This document shows positions 20,980 to 33,345 of a stretch of DNA of 64,000 nt, in pieces (position 1 is the stretch's first letter; each line of letters starts with the position of its first letter). The notes below the pieces were generated by a model, which saw nothing but the letters and a program-made list of their open reading frames with translations, did not search any database and was not told the origin of the DNA. The position numbers and the translations under genes were made by a program. Source of the stretch: Plasmodium coatneyi (lineage: Eukaryota; Apicomplexa; Aconoidasida; Haemosporida; Plasmodiidae); assembly GCF_001680005.1 (NCBI RefSeq), contig NC_033564.1, positions 248,001 to 312,000 on the forward strand. Reading direction: 5' to 3'.

Positions 20980-22363
20980 TTTTCTGCTACTCCTCAACGG
21001 GGCGTGGACACGTATTCACGCATGTGCGGTTGCCTTTGTGTACAGTGGTGTCTGTGGTGGGTCACTTTTCCGCGTTAGCACGTGCTCATGCGTATGTGTA
21101 TTTATTTACGTATGTTACTACGTGTGTATGTTTGAGGCCACTGCTTCTGACCAATCTCCCCCCCGGAAATAACCAAAAGGTGGTAACAAGAACGACAAGC
21201 GGTTAGTTCACCTTACGCTCCTAATCAGGAAAGGGAGCAAAGAAAATAATCCCCTCGTCAGGGTATTCTTCCAAAAAAAGAATTTACTTACATAACCTTT
21301 ACGAGCATATGTGCCCAGCGTCGAGACCCTTGGAGGAATTCCCCTTGGGACAAGGCTTAAGTGAGCTACACCAACAAGGGGAGTGAAAAAAGAAACGCAA
21401 AAAAAAATCAGCGTAAACTCAGCGTCAACGCAATGTTAACAACGCCAAGCAAGGTTTCCAAAAAATGTTCTGCAAAAATAACGGTGCTTGTTAAATGCCC
21501 ATGGGGTAGGCGCCCAATCGCATGCACGGAAGATTAATCAGTGTTGCCATTAATTTCTACGTGCCCCGTGGAAGGCACCCCGCAAAAGCGTTTCTAGGTG
21601 CCTGCCTTCTCCCTAGTGGGGAATTCCCAAACAGTAAGAAAAACGCCGTAATTTGAACGACCTATTTATTATTTTTCGTGCCATCTGTTTGGGGCCTTCG
21701 AATTGCAACTTTTAAACTGTACTCCTATGTAGGGCTAAAAATCAAGTGCATGCTATGCCGTAATGCTTTATATTTGTAACACTGTACCATTACATGCTTA
21801 GTGAGAGTACCCCCTTCGAATCTCAGCAGTGATGAAGTCCACTGTACAACACACGTATACTGTCGTAGGTAGTACCGTGCCGCTAACCCTTCCGTTTTTG
21901 TAAAAAAAAAAAAAAAAAAACGACACATGCACATACGCGCTAACGTTACACGTGTATTGGGTGTTTCCCCCAGTAGGTTACATCCCTTTTTGTGAAGAAC
22001 GTTTAGCATGATATGATACCACAACGTTTTCTTGTGCGCTCTTTTTTTGTGCCCCTTTATGGACGTCCTGCCCGTTTACTCCTTCTGTGTGTAATGGCAG
22101 TGCCCAAATGACTATTCGAATGTTTGTCCTTGTGCAGGCTTAGCTCGCCGTGACAGTAAAATGTAATGCTTGCACGTGTTGTGCGTGCATCTTCTTTGCG
22201 TCCCGAATGGACACGCCAACCAGGGGCATGAGCCGAGTCACAGCGAAATTATAATGGCATTTTCTGCCGAACGAAGTCTAACAATTGCACGTCACACCGC
22301 GTTCAACACCTCCGAACTGGTGTCCATCCCCCCTTCAGTTGTTATTAGCCCCCCGTTGGAAGC
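20980..22363. promoter_or_regulatory. Divergent promoter region between SF1 helicase (-) and MORN-SAM kinase-like gene (+)
   Basis: A 1,384-bp region between divergent start codons. It includes A18 at about 21902-21919 and many short reading frames with no protein-like composition. No RNA gene was recognised. Confidence 0.5.
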
Positions 22364-25300
22364 ATGGGGAACTCCCCAGACAGCAAACCGATAAAGGGAC
22401 GAGAGTTCAGCACCTACCACTACATCGGAGAACTAAACAGCCAAAATGTACCAAACGGAAGAGGACTCATTCTACATAAATCGGGTGAAGCATTCTATGG
22501 GTTTTTCACAAACGGAAAGAAAAATGGCATAGGAATATACATAGATAAAAAATTAACAAAATATATTTCCAACTGGGTCAATGGTAAAGTTGAGGGAGAG
22601 GTGAAAGTTAAACCCTTCCATTCAGAGAAGGTGTTTTCCTTTTTTTATTCCAATGGGGTTATCCACTCATGTGCAGTTTATCGGGGTGGTCCCAAGCATA
22701 AACACAGTTTGCATGCAAAATCAAAAAGAAGAATTCCAAAAGGGGAGGGGGATCCCCACAGTGTATACCAAAACAATCAACATGATATGGCAGATATCTG
22801 TACAGTAGAAGATACTGATGAAGGATGTGCCTCTACCCTACCGGTGAGCAAACCGGGTTGTATTTTACCACTTGCGAAAATCCAACATGGAAAAGGTGCA
22901 AGTCAGTTAAGTGGTTATCACGAAGATGCCATAGGAAACTCCCAGATGAATCAACTCCAAGTCCCCATGGAAAACTCACACAACGAAGAAGCCAACCTCC
23001 CAACAGATGAACTGACTGAAAAAAGAATTGACGAACAGTTAAAAAGGAGAGACAACTTGGAGGAGATATTCTGCACGTCCTCCGATTCAGGTAGTCATTT
23101 TATCCGCCCCCATTTTGTAAAGTTGGGAAAAAAAAAAAAATGCTACACAGACACATATCCGTGTGACAGCACACGAAAGGATATGGACGTAACAATCATT
23201 ACCCATACGTCAACAAAAAAGGAGGAAAAAAAAACAAAACATATGATTAAGCAATTAACCAAACATAGTAGTAGTAGTCTTAAGATAGAGAAATATGAAT
23301 CATGGTCCAGGAAGGAAGTCGTCCACTGGCTCTCTCTATGTAATGCACCCATAAAATGGATCACTGCTTTTTACAAAAATAACGTCACGGGGAATATTCT
23401 CAACAGAATTGACATAGAATTTATTAGGAACCACCTGGGGATACTCCCATACGGACATGCAATCAAACTGCTACAGTTAATTAAAAATTTGCGCGTCATG
23501 GCTTACAACAAGAGGTTCGCCCGGTGCGTCAACATACAGGAGTGCGAACATTTTCTGAAGAAAAAAAAAAAAAAAAAAAAAAAAATACACACAGGACATG
23601 GCCCCCTCGGGGGAAACGACAACCGCAGTCGAAGTAGACCACACGGGAAGAAAATGCACATGTTTCACCATCTGGCAAATTCGAGCCAACAAAGCAAACA
23701 TACGCTCACCCTTGGGGAACCCCCCACCAGCAGTGTCCCCCCTGAAGAGGAGGCAGCTGTGTTCACCAAAAAAATGCTATACAATGCAGATGCAATATAC
23801 CAGGAGGAGGACCCCAACTCGTGCACGTCAACCACGTCTTTCAATTCGACGCGGACTTTGAAGGAGGATGGCTACGGGAAGATGGAGGAACTAGGGGAAG
23901 AGTACCCAAAGGAGGAGCATCATCAGGAGCGTGTGGGTGAAATAAACACCCCCAACGAATCGGTGCAACCACCAAGATCTAGCCACCCGCATAAGGATAC
24001 CAATAAGCAAAGGCGAGAAGATAAAAAAAAAAAAAAAAAAAAATTCATTCGCAGTTTCCATAAAAATTTTTCGCTCATAAATGATTTTGGCTATATATTC
24101 AATGGGGGGAGCTCGAGGGCCTATTCCAGGGCAGGGGAAGACCATGTACTATACGGTGACCCAAAGGATGACGCGTCTGGTTCCTGCTCCTTGTCATCCT
24201 TCTCTGTTACGAGTACGTTTTCCCAATCGAGTCGTCCTGACCTTTCGTCTGAAGAATCCAGCAAGTCTGACGCGTCTAACGTGCCAACTTGGGGAGGGGA
24301 CTCCAAAGGGGGGGAACATTCCATGCTCGCTCCTTCAGCAGAGTTAGAATTTTGCGTTGCCTCAACCTCCTCCTCTTCCGCGTCATCTTCCGCATCCTCT
24401 TCCTTGGACACTTCCCCCCATGCTTCCACCTCCTCCGTATCCTCCTCATCATACTGCTCGAACAGAACAGACGACGCCCCCTTTTACGGCCGCAGTCAAA
24501 TAATCAAATACCCCAGTAACATCTACCTGAACAGCAGCTTGGCCTTCTCCTACCTCTACAGCTTTATAATACCGCACGAAGACTTAACGTTCCTGCATCT
24601 GATTCGGAACCATTATGAGATTAGAACCCGTAGATGCAAGAACGCAAAGCAAAAGCAGGAGCAGAACCAGAATATGCTCGCAACGAATAGCAAGCAAACC
24701 CTGAACCCCAAAAGCATGAATGTGAAGGACGATTTAACGAACGGTAAAATTATGAAAAGTAGAACCTTCAGAGGCAAGTATTTAGGCAAGGACGTAGCTA
24801 TTAAAGTACTAGTAGGGAGAGTAAAAGATTTTTCTCAAATTCACAAAATTCTTTATAAACTACATTTATTGAGACATGGAAATATTGCTCTAATGATGGG
24901 AGTGTCTATTCGATATCCATTCGTTTTTATCGTTTATGAGTTTTTAAAAAACAGTTGCTTATTTTCCTATCTTCATTGTGCTGATAGTCATGTGAAGGAC
25001 ATGTCAGTGAGGCAGCACGGGGGTGGAGTGAGAGCGCCTCTTGGAAGTGCAAGCAGCATCAGCAGGGAAGGGGACATATCGGCTCATAACTCCACGGATG
25101 GCAGTTGCATGGATGACAGTTCCATGGACGGCAGTTCCACCTGCGGTAATTCCACAGGGAACACCTCCCCTGGGAACACTTGCCCAAGTGAAAACGCTAC
25201 GTTCGAATCCCACAGTGGAAGAATCAGCACCGTGATGAAAAACAAATATAACTCATTCATATCGGAAAATGACCTCTTCTGTGGTGTTTACGCAGAGGAG

Positions 25301-27144
25301 CATGGTGGTCCTACTTCGGTGGAAAGCCCCTCCAACGAATGGAACATAAACCAAAGCAAAACAAACTCACACATGGAAGGAATAAACAAAAAAAGCGGAA
25401 AGAAAAAAAAAAAAAAATTACACACCAAGTTATTTTTACAAGATCAAATTCAACTGCACGAGCCGTACGCGTTTCCCCCATTTCAGAAAGAAATCTCTTT
25501 GTATGTAAAAAAGCAAAAAAAAAAAAAAAAAAAAAAAATATTATTTAGTTACCCTCAATCGAAGCTTCATTATAACCTACCCGAGAGCGCCCCCAAAGAA
25601 GACAGACGACTAAGTGTCCAACGGATATTAAAAATTACAACGTAAGTGATTTTGTAGAACGATCCATTTGGCACGCTACATTAGTACATCCCGCTGCATT
25701 TTGTTGCATTTATCCCCACCTCTAACTTTTCCACCACCACCCCGTAGCGACGTCACCCTTGCCTGTTCCTACTTGGAAAAGCACCTGGTAAGTCGTCACC
25801 GGTTTCAGCGGTAAATTGGTTAATCGGTTAATCGGCAAGTTGGCAACCGATTAATGTGATAACCGCATGTCATTCTGTGCCCCCCCCGTTTATAGAATCA
25901 CCCCCTGAACCTGAAACCAACGAACATCCTCCTGGACGAAGCGCTAAACGCAAAAATAACCGACTTTGGAATCTGCGAAATTGAAAAGTGCCTCGACACG
26001 AATATCGACCACTCATACGTTGTGTACCCCAACGGCTTAACCGCATTCGATGCTGCGTTAGCAGACAGGAAAGTACAGAGGATGGAGTTCTGTAGGAACG
26101 ACTTCACCGATGTTCTGCGTGTTTATGATGAGGAGGATAAGCTACACCTGTACAGTGTCGAACGAATAGTTGCTTCACCGAGCAGTGCCTACCCCTCCGT
26201 TTCGTTCTGGACCCCTCCGGAGGTTAGCCAGATAAAAAAGAAAATGAAAACAAATGAAAACAAAAGGGACACTTCCTATAACAAGTGAATGTCTCATCCG
26301 GGAGACTATTTCCATATGCCACAGTGGAAATGACGCTCCCTCTTACATGTACCCACATGTGCACCCTTTGTAGATTTTGAGAGGCCAGAGAGGAAAGCCC
26401 TTTTACGAGGATGTCTACGCGCTGGGAATTGTGCTCTGGGAAATGGTAACCCCTCAAAAAAAAAAAAAAAAAAAAAAAAAGAATATATATGCCAATTCAT
26501 TAACCCGCTTGATTGAACTATTTTTAAAATATTTTTTTACTCCCCCCCCTTTAGTTAACCCGCAGTGTCCCTTTTAACTACCCGTTCAAGTCCCACCTGG
26601 TGGTATGCATCACTTGATCGGATGGCTCATCAAAGGAGTGTATCAACAGGGGCGCATATTTTCCTGTCCGTTAATTTGCCTTCCACTCCGCCCCGTTCGT
26701 TTTCCTCCTGTAGGCCTCCGTCGGATACGCGAAAGAAGAACTGACCTACAGTAACATCCCAGAGCCTATTCAAGTAAAACAAAGAGGACACACACACAAA
26801 AAAAAAAAGGAGTTCCATTGGGACACTTGAAATAAGGAACGAGGAGAACAAAGCAGCCATGTTTTTTTTTTTCTTTTTTTTCTTTTAGGGGTTGATAAAA
26901 TCGTGTGTTCACAGGAACATGTACAAAAGACCAACCTTTGGACAAATTCTAGCGGAGCTGTCCCGGCTATATGAAAAAGTAAAGCAGTTCTTTCGTTGGC
27001 GTGGATTGCGCTTCCCCCATGTGCCACTTGACCCTACTTTAAATGACGACATACTAACATTGTCCTTCCTCCAACCCCTTTGCACACGCGCAGGCAAATA
27101 CAAAAGCTGAGGATGCTCTCATGTCCTTCATGGATGGAGCATAA
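22364..27144 (+). CDS. TKL-type protein with MORN repeats, SAM domain and a degenerate kinase domain (probable pseudokinase)
   Basis: Exons: 22364-25641, 25748-25787, 25896-26222, 26374-26445, 26555-26602, 26714-26773, 26889-26978, 27094-27144; 1,321 residues. All introns are GT-AG and the frame stays open to TAA at 27142-27144. Residues about 20-95 hold roughly three MORN repeats (NGRGLILHKSGEAFYGFF, NGKKNGIGIYIDK). A SAM domain spans about 306-378 (SWSRKEVVHWLSLCNAP onward). The kinase domain starts near residue 795 with VAIK intact (Lys about 813), but the glycine loop is unrecognisable. Some 200 residues are inserted before the catalytic loop, which reads HPLNLKPTN where HRDLKPxN is expected, so Asn1111 replaces the catalytic Asp. 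DFG (Asp1129), PPE and DVYALGIVLWEM are present. Sm-like synteny and family logic suggest the plasmodial TKL group (perhaps TKL5). Three coding A-runs encode poly-lysine. An N-terminal MG is present, but the following residues fit an N-myristoylation consensus poorly. Confidence 0.85.
23561..23585 (+). repeat. Coding A25 run (poly-Lys) in the kinase-like gene
   Basis: A25 directly after AAG, encoding about nine consecutive lysines shortly after the SAM domain. The frame downstream depends on this exact length. Confidence 0.9.
24023..24043 (+). repeat. Coding A21 run (poly-Lys) in the kinase-like gene
   Basis: A21 encoding a second poly-lysine stretch in the linker between the SAM and kinase domains. 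Confidence 0.9.
25515..25538 (+). repeat. Coding A24 run (poly-Lys) in the kinase-domain insert
   Basis: A24 encoding a third poly-lysine stretch, within the large insert ahead of the catalytic loop. Confidence 0.9.
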
Positions 27145-27228
27145 TGTAGACCAATTCCCAAACAGAACAAATCGAACTAAAACAAAGTTGTATAATAAAC
27201 TGAAGTAGTTTGGCCGGGGAAAAGGCTT

Positions 27229-27268
<40 letters not shown>

Positions 27269-27335
27269 TGCGACATCCCCATGTTGGGCTTGTTAATTAA
27301 AGCATGATTTACCTGTCCCAATTTTACAGAAAAAA

Positions 27336-27368
<33 letters not shown>

Positions 27369-27681
27369 TTTCACCTCTTTTGACGTGTAAATACATCCCG
27401 CAGTGCATACGCATAAATGTGTGTCTGCACAGTTTTTTGTAAAAGGGGTGAGGGATGGAAAGGATGATCCTACATCCAGGTGTCATTTTTCTCCTCCTTA
27501 CCTTACCACTTTGAACATTTTTAACCTGCGTCGTGTGCCCAACCAAAGAACCTCCCTTCTTGTCATTCCGATCTGTCCACACGAATGCTCAGCGATCAGC
27601 AAACGAGCGGACCATAAAAAGAAATGTTTGTTTTTTTTCGTCCCCTTCTGTTTTATCTTTCCCCCCCTGCTGCGCTAAACA
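27145..27681. other. Intergenic spacer with T36 run
   Basis: Spacer between tandem plus-strand genes. It contains T36 (27232-27267), a short A9/(TA)n stretch and a second T21 (27351-27371). No gene is seen. Confidence 0.6.
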
Positions 27682-28276
27682 ATGGCGGACTCGTACGAAA
27701 ACGACGAGGACGTTCTCCAAATGATACAGCAAATAAAAAAAATAACAAAGGAGAGCAAACGCAAGTTCGAAAACGAAATAGACTACTTAGTGGAGGACAC
27801 CAAGTCCAATCTACTCACGCAAGTTGACGATGAAAAAAATAGTATTAAAAAGGAAGCAGAGGAGAAGCTAAACAACTATCGAGAAAATCTCATAAAATAT
27901 GAGAAGGGCATAAATGAGAAGAGGCGCCACTACCTCAAGCTAAAATCGGACCTAGCCACGGTGGTGAACAATTACAAGAAGCGGATGAAGGTGAGCTGCG
28001 TCTGCATGTGTGCGGAAAAGTTTATATTTGCGCGTCGACGTTATGCCTACCTACATGTGTGCTTGCTTTTCCCCACAGGACTTCAACATCGAAACGGAAA
28101 ACTTCAAGAAAACGTACGAGCGGGAGAAAAAGGAGTTGGAAGACCTGGAGGACAGGGAGTGGTCCGAACTGAACACCCACTGCGTCGACCTTTTAAGTAA
28201 AACCAAAGCGAATATGTGTGCCACCAAAAATGAAACGAATAAAAAGCTTAGAAAGGTTCTTAATTCGATCATGTAA
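27682..28276 (+). CDS. Small coiled-coil protein of unknown function
   Basis: Exons 27682-27990 and 28079-28276, 168 residues; the intron is GTGAGC to CCCACAG and is in phase. The protein is almost entirely charged heptad-like helix, rich in Lys and Glu with regularly spaced Leu/Ile/Tyr, for example EKLNNYRENLIKYEKGINEK and REKKELEDLEDREWSEL. There is no signal peptide, membrane segment or recognisable domain. It ends in KLRKVLNSIM. Size and composition would suit a structural or kinetochore/cytoskeletal partner, but nothing in the sequence identifies one. It lies between the kinase-like gene and LSM4 on the same strand. Confidence 0.8.
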
Positions 28277-29928
28277 CGGGGCCTGCACTCCATCCTCCTA
28301 ATATGACTTCATCGGAGAGTGTATTTTGCATCGGATTGCACTGCCTTAATTTTTTTTTTAACTCTTTTTTCTTCCCCATGTTGGTTGTAAAACGTCTCTC
28401 ATCTAATTTGCCCTGGGAATTTCCACACCAAAAAAAATACGTTCTTTAGTTTACCTTTTTTTTTTCTTTTTACCTCCTGTCAAATGGGGGATATTCCCAT
28501 TATGCAACTTGAAAAAGAAAATTTATAAAATCACAGAAATGTGACAACTCCAAAGGGTTTAACTGAACATTGTTGGAAAAACAAAAGGGAGCTGGCTGGT
28601 GACCGTAATATAATCGTCCGTACATGTTCTACTTGCGTGCGTATGAACAGATGTACATGTGCATATATACACGCTCGCCATACAGCTACAGAATTGCCTG
28701 CCCACGTGTAATTGCCCTTTTTTTTTTTTTTTTTTTTTTTCTGACAACCTTTTTTTTTGAAAGCGCAAAATGTATGCTTAAAAAACGGTTCACTTTGAAA
28801 GGAGAGCTAGCTATGCCCCCTTTTTTAAGCAACTTCACCAGAAGTAGCTAACAAAAAGTGTTTGGTGCCTGTTGCGTTTGATTGCATTGCTTGGGATTTA
28901 TTTCATTTCGACTTCTCCTTCGCCTTTTTTTTTTTCTGTTTGTTTAAGGGCTAAAGCGTACACAGCTGTTGCGCAGAACCGTAGAGTCACCAAAAGCCGC
29001 GCAGGTGGATTCGTTTCGCCAGGCGCACCTATTTGGCTTCATATAACCACATGAGGGGATACTTCCAAAAAAGAGGCTTAACATTTTTTACCTTTTTTTT
29101 TTTTTTTTTTGTGGGGAAGTCCCAACTGTGAATACCCGTTCGCCACCCTCCATGAAGAGATATGCGCACGCATTTTACACGTAACGTGTTGCTGTGAGCA
29201 TATCTACGTTTTTATGTTTGCCGCTTTTATTTAATAATGAGTGAGGGAACATAAAGAACCCCCGTGTATGGATACACAGCTGCACGTCTATCGTTACTCA
29301 ATTTATGTAGATGAATTAGGTAGCCCACTCTCGTTAAGTATCTATCAGCATCGATGAGCACCTCTTTAAAATTGGTCCTTGTTTGTCCATATAGCATATG
29401 CCCCTATGCATGTATGCGCACTAAGGTACATTCCTATCTGTGTGGAGCATCCAGCTGAATAGAAGTTTTTTTCCCGTATGGACCACTTGCAAGTGATGAG
29501 TTGCGTAGCGGGGCCACAAAGAAAAAATAAAAATAATAAATGAAGTGCGGGATTTACCCGAATCGCGTACGTCGCGTAGAGCTCTCCATCATTTCGCAGA
29601 AATAGCCCAAAGTAAGTTACGGTAAAATGTCGTCTGGGGGGACGTGCTACACTTAGGGGGGTATCCCGGTGGACATCAACCTACACGCAAGTGTATATGA
29701 ATGTGCATAAATGGATTCACATATGTGTTCGTAACGAACCTCCCTCGATCACAACGATTTGTATACTTTTTCATCGTTCTGTTTCCCCCTTCAAGAGGCG
29801 GACAGTCCATCACTACAGCATACGCTGCTCCCCCACAGAAAGATTTTATGTAAATTCTTTTTTGCTTACCCCCTTTTTTTCCCACCCTTTAGATCTCTTT
29901 TCTCACGCGAAGTTAAAAGGAGTCCACT
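28277..29928. other. 1.65-kb intergenic region upstream of LSM4
   Basis: Holds the coiled-coil gene 3' flank and the LSM4 promoter/5' UTR. T-rich runs occur at about 28720-28740 and 29093-29110. The frames present are short and have unlikely composition. No RNA gene was recognised. Confidence 0.5.
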
Positions 29929-30542
29929 ATGGTTGTAAGCACATACATCATGTGAGCTGCTCGCGCGGTGTACCAAGCGTACCGTACATTATTACATTTT
30001 GTTAATATAAATTTAACGTGTCTGTATTTTTTTTTTTTTTTTTTTTTTTTTTGCAGTTCCCGTTAACGTTGCTGAAGTGCTCGCAAAACCAGCCGGTGGT
30101 AAGTCATCACGGTTAAAACGTTCACTACGTAAAGATGGACACCTCGTAGGGGTCCACATTCTTTTTTTTTTGCACATTCTTCCTTCCCCCCATTTTGACC
30201 TGTTATCACCATCTCATAGTGGAGTACACCCTCTTAATCCTGCAAATGTAAAGGGGAAAAAGTGCCCACAAACGCCACATACATTTCCCCTTTCAACATT
30301 TTGTACTTCCTTCAGATGGTGGAGCTGAAAAATGGAGAAACGTACAGTGGCTTCCTCGTCTTTTGCGATCGCTTTATGAATTTACACATGAAAAATATAA
30401 TTTGCACGTCAAAGGATGGGGATAAATTCTGGAAAATCTCTGAATGTTACGTCAGGGGGAATAGCGTTAAATATATTCGAGTGCAGGATGAGGCCATCGA
30501 TCAAGCCATAGAGGAAACGAACGAACGTAAGAGGGCAATCAG

Positions 30543-30580
<38 letters not shown>

Positions 30581-30780
30581 AAATACAAAATAGCTAGCTA
30601 CACTTTGGCTAGTCCCCATGTACATTCTCCATTTTCTTTTTTTCCTTTCCTTTTGTAGAAAAAGCGAGAAATATAGGCAGAGGTCGCGGAGGAAGAGGTA
30701 GGGGACGCGGGTCTGGCAGGGGCACAGACAACAGGGGTGGAAGAGGAGGCCAAATGCGAGGAGGAAGAAGGGGATTCTGA
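29929..30780 (+). CDS. LSM4: U6 snRNA-associated Sm-like protein LSm4
   Basis: Subunit of the LSm2-8 ring that binds the U6 snRNA 3' end and of the cytoplasmic LSm1-7 decay complex. Exons: 29929-29934 (just Met-Val), 30057-30098, 30316-30526, 30659-30780; 126 residues. Joined sequence gives MVFPLTLLKCSQNQPV, then Sm1 motif MVELKNGETYSGFLVFCDRF and Sm2 motif CYVRGNSVKYIRVQDE, closely matching human LSm4. The last exon encodes the characteristic RG/RGG-rich tail (GRGRGGRGRGRGSGRG), a likely substrate for arginine methylation. The intron before it starts 16 nt upstream of an A36 run; the first intron ends in a long T run abutting TTGCAG. The two-codon first exon is unusually small but is required by the LSm4 N-terminus. 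Confidence 0.95.
30543..30578 (+). repeat. A36 run in LSM4 intron 3
   Basis: One of the two longest homopolymers in the window, 16 nt after the 5' splice site. Confidence 0.95.
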
Positions 30781-33345
30781 CACACCATCATATGTGTGTA
30801 CTTCCTATCCTGCACACGTTAACACACACCAAGTTATATGTGTGCGTTTACGCGCAAACCACTGTCTTACATAACCTATCTTTGTGATTCATTTTTCTTT
30901 TTTAAAATCGCACTGCGTGTGTATGTGTAACCCCTTTTAACCCTTCGAAACTGCCTTTTAAAATTATTGTTTCTGAAGTTGCTACACGTGTGCAACTATC
31001 GCACAGAGAGGCATTGTTCCAAGTGCGCCGTTAGGAGAGCATTACGTAGTGGTTACGAAATGACCTCGAAACGGTTAAGTCGAGCTTGCGTTTCACGTTA
31101 GCCGTAATTCCTTCCCAACTGGCCAGTCTAGTACTAATTGTGTTAACTCCATATGCGTTCGCAGAGGTACTCATTGCAAGTCAAAATGAACATATAGTAG
31201 TTTATGCTCACGTTTACACGTGGAAAGGTACAGATTAGTCGGCGCCGATAAAAAGGAGCGCGTTCCGATCTGAGAAAAACTTCACGGGGGGAGGTAAAAA
31301 CGCAGGCAAGCACTGCAACCGTATGTACCTCTAACCATTCACACATACATAGGTAAGCAAAAGTTATGCAACGGGGGAGATATGGAGAACCTACAACAGT
31401 TCTGTACTTTTATTTCCATTTGGCTGCTTACACGCACCGCTTATTAATACACCCGGACGGGTTAACCTTTTTACACCTGTATAGCATAACAGGGTCATCA
31501 TCACCGAAAAAGGTGTTCCTTTAGAGGTTACGCGAACTCCTCGCCACACGGCAAACGAATGGCCGACGGATTGACCAACTGATTGACTCATGCCTTTTTT
31601 ACCACTAAGTGGTTGAACATTTTAGAGGAGGAAAAAAAAAAAAAAAAAAAAAAAAAATGGTATTTCATTCGACAGCTTCCTATTATGTCTTCCGCCATAT
31701 GGGTTTCCTTTTTTTTTTTTAAATAAAAATGACGTTATTTCTGCGAACAGTTGTACACAACAGGGCGGACACGAACTGCACGTAGCATGTAGAATGTAGC
31801 ATGTGGTAGGTCGCAAAACGTGCTCCCAGGGTGAGGATAAGCTAAAAAGAATAAAACACAGCGAGCACACTCACTACTTCGTCGTGCAAAGTGTACACTA
31901 TATGCTTTACTCATCGAGCCCTTAACGCGCATTGCGCGCATCGCAATCGAACATACCCCTGTTGGGGGGCAGACGAGAGATCACCGTGAAGGAAAATGTT
32001 GTGCAAACTCCTCGATTGAACAGAGGCAATCCTTCCGTGTGAACAGTTATGCTAATTTAACTACACTACATGTACACCACGTCATACGTACCGTACGTGC
32101 GTGAACGCATACGTATAGCACAGCACACTGCGTAGCAACACTTTTCTAAAAGCAGGCAAATAAAAATAAAAGGGAGCTCACCACAGTACACATATGTTTG
32201 CGTGTTTGTGTAGAACGAGGGAGAGAACGGCATTTGGTTTGATTTCTATCAAAGCGGGGAAGGACGATAAATAGCTTCGTGTTATTACCAGGAGGATTGA
32301 ATAAGCATTTGCTTATGTGCGCACGTGCGATGACGTAGTACATAATATAAATATGTAGCATGCAAAGGTGATGAAAAGAAAGGTATAGTTGCATAAGCGT
32401 GCCAAACTCGACAAGAGTTACCTATAATCGTACGCACATGCATACGGCCCTGCCGCGTTATTTTTCCTGTGCAGTGTACGAGGCGAGTGTACATGTAACT
32501 GCGTACTTTTTTCCTTTTTTTATTTCTTCTGCTACAATTAAATTCAAATCTATTCACATCGATCCAAAACAAATAAGATGAATTCAATTCGATTCGCTTT
32601 GCCAATTTTTAAACTTTGCATTTGCTTCCCTCCCCGTTCAAACAAATTCGCATACACAGAGAAAAACGCCTTTTCAACAAAATGAACGAACTGCAATTCT
32701 ATGCGCAAATGATGTGTACATGACTTTATCACACGTACCCCCAATCGCATCGCTTTTGCATCCGCGTCGTAAGTGAAAGAAAAAATACATTCCCGATTTC
32801 TCATCAACGGAAAAAAACGAAAAAGAGGAAAAAAACAGAAAAGGCATACTGTACTTCCCCACTTGGCATCCACATACGAGTATCCGTACAAAGCAAAGTT
32901 CCTCCCGGCGAAAAATTTCTGTTACGCACTTTTGTGAACCCCCCGCTCCGCGTTCCGCTTATGCGTAATTCCCCGCAGTAAGGATTTCCCCCCCTATGAA
33001 TAGCAGTATACAGTAGCAGCAATAGCACAGCATATATATATGGCATACTTTTGGGCGCACAATTTTTCAAGCAAGAGAAGCCAAAATTTTATTATTTTTA
33101 TGGCCCACCCTCCACCTGCTGTCACGCATAAATTACGAATTGACTGATTTTCCTTCATCGCGCCGGCAATTAATTTTTAACAAATTCGTTTTAATGATTA
33201 AGATATAATTAGAGTTCTCTTTTTTCTTCTTTTTTCTTTTTTGACATTTCTTCTTACCGCGTGTGACCCCTGCACCATCCATTTCTTTTTTTTTCTTACC
33301 CCCACGCAAGTACTGTCATTTTGTTTAAAATCATTCCGCCAACCA
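30781..33345. other. 2.6-kb intergenic region upstream of the two-RRM gene
   Basis: No coding frame of protein-like composition and no RNA gene recognised. It contains A26 (31632-31657) and a short imperfect repeat of GTAGCATGTAG type near 31785. It presumably holds the LSM4 terminator and a long promoter/5' UTR for the RRM gene. Confidence 0.5.

Noticed and set aside
25198..25212. tRNA B-box-like sequence GTTCGAATCC
   Set aside because: It lies inside the kinase-like coding exon, and no acceptor or anticodon stem can be folded around it.
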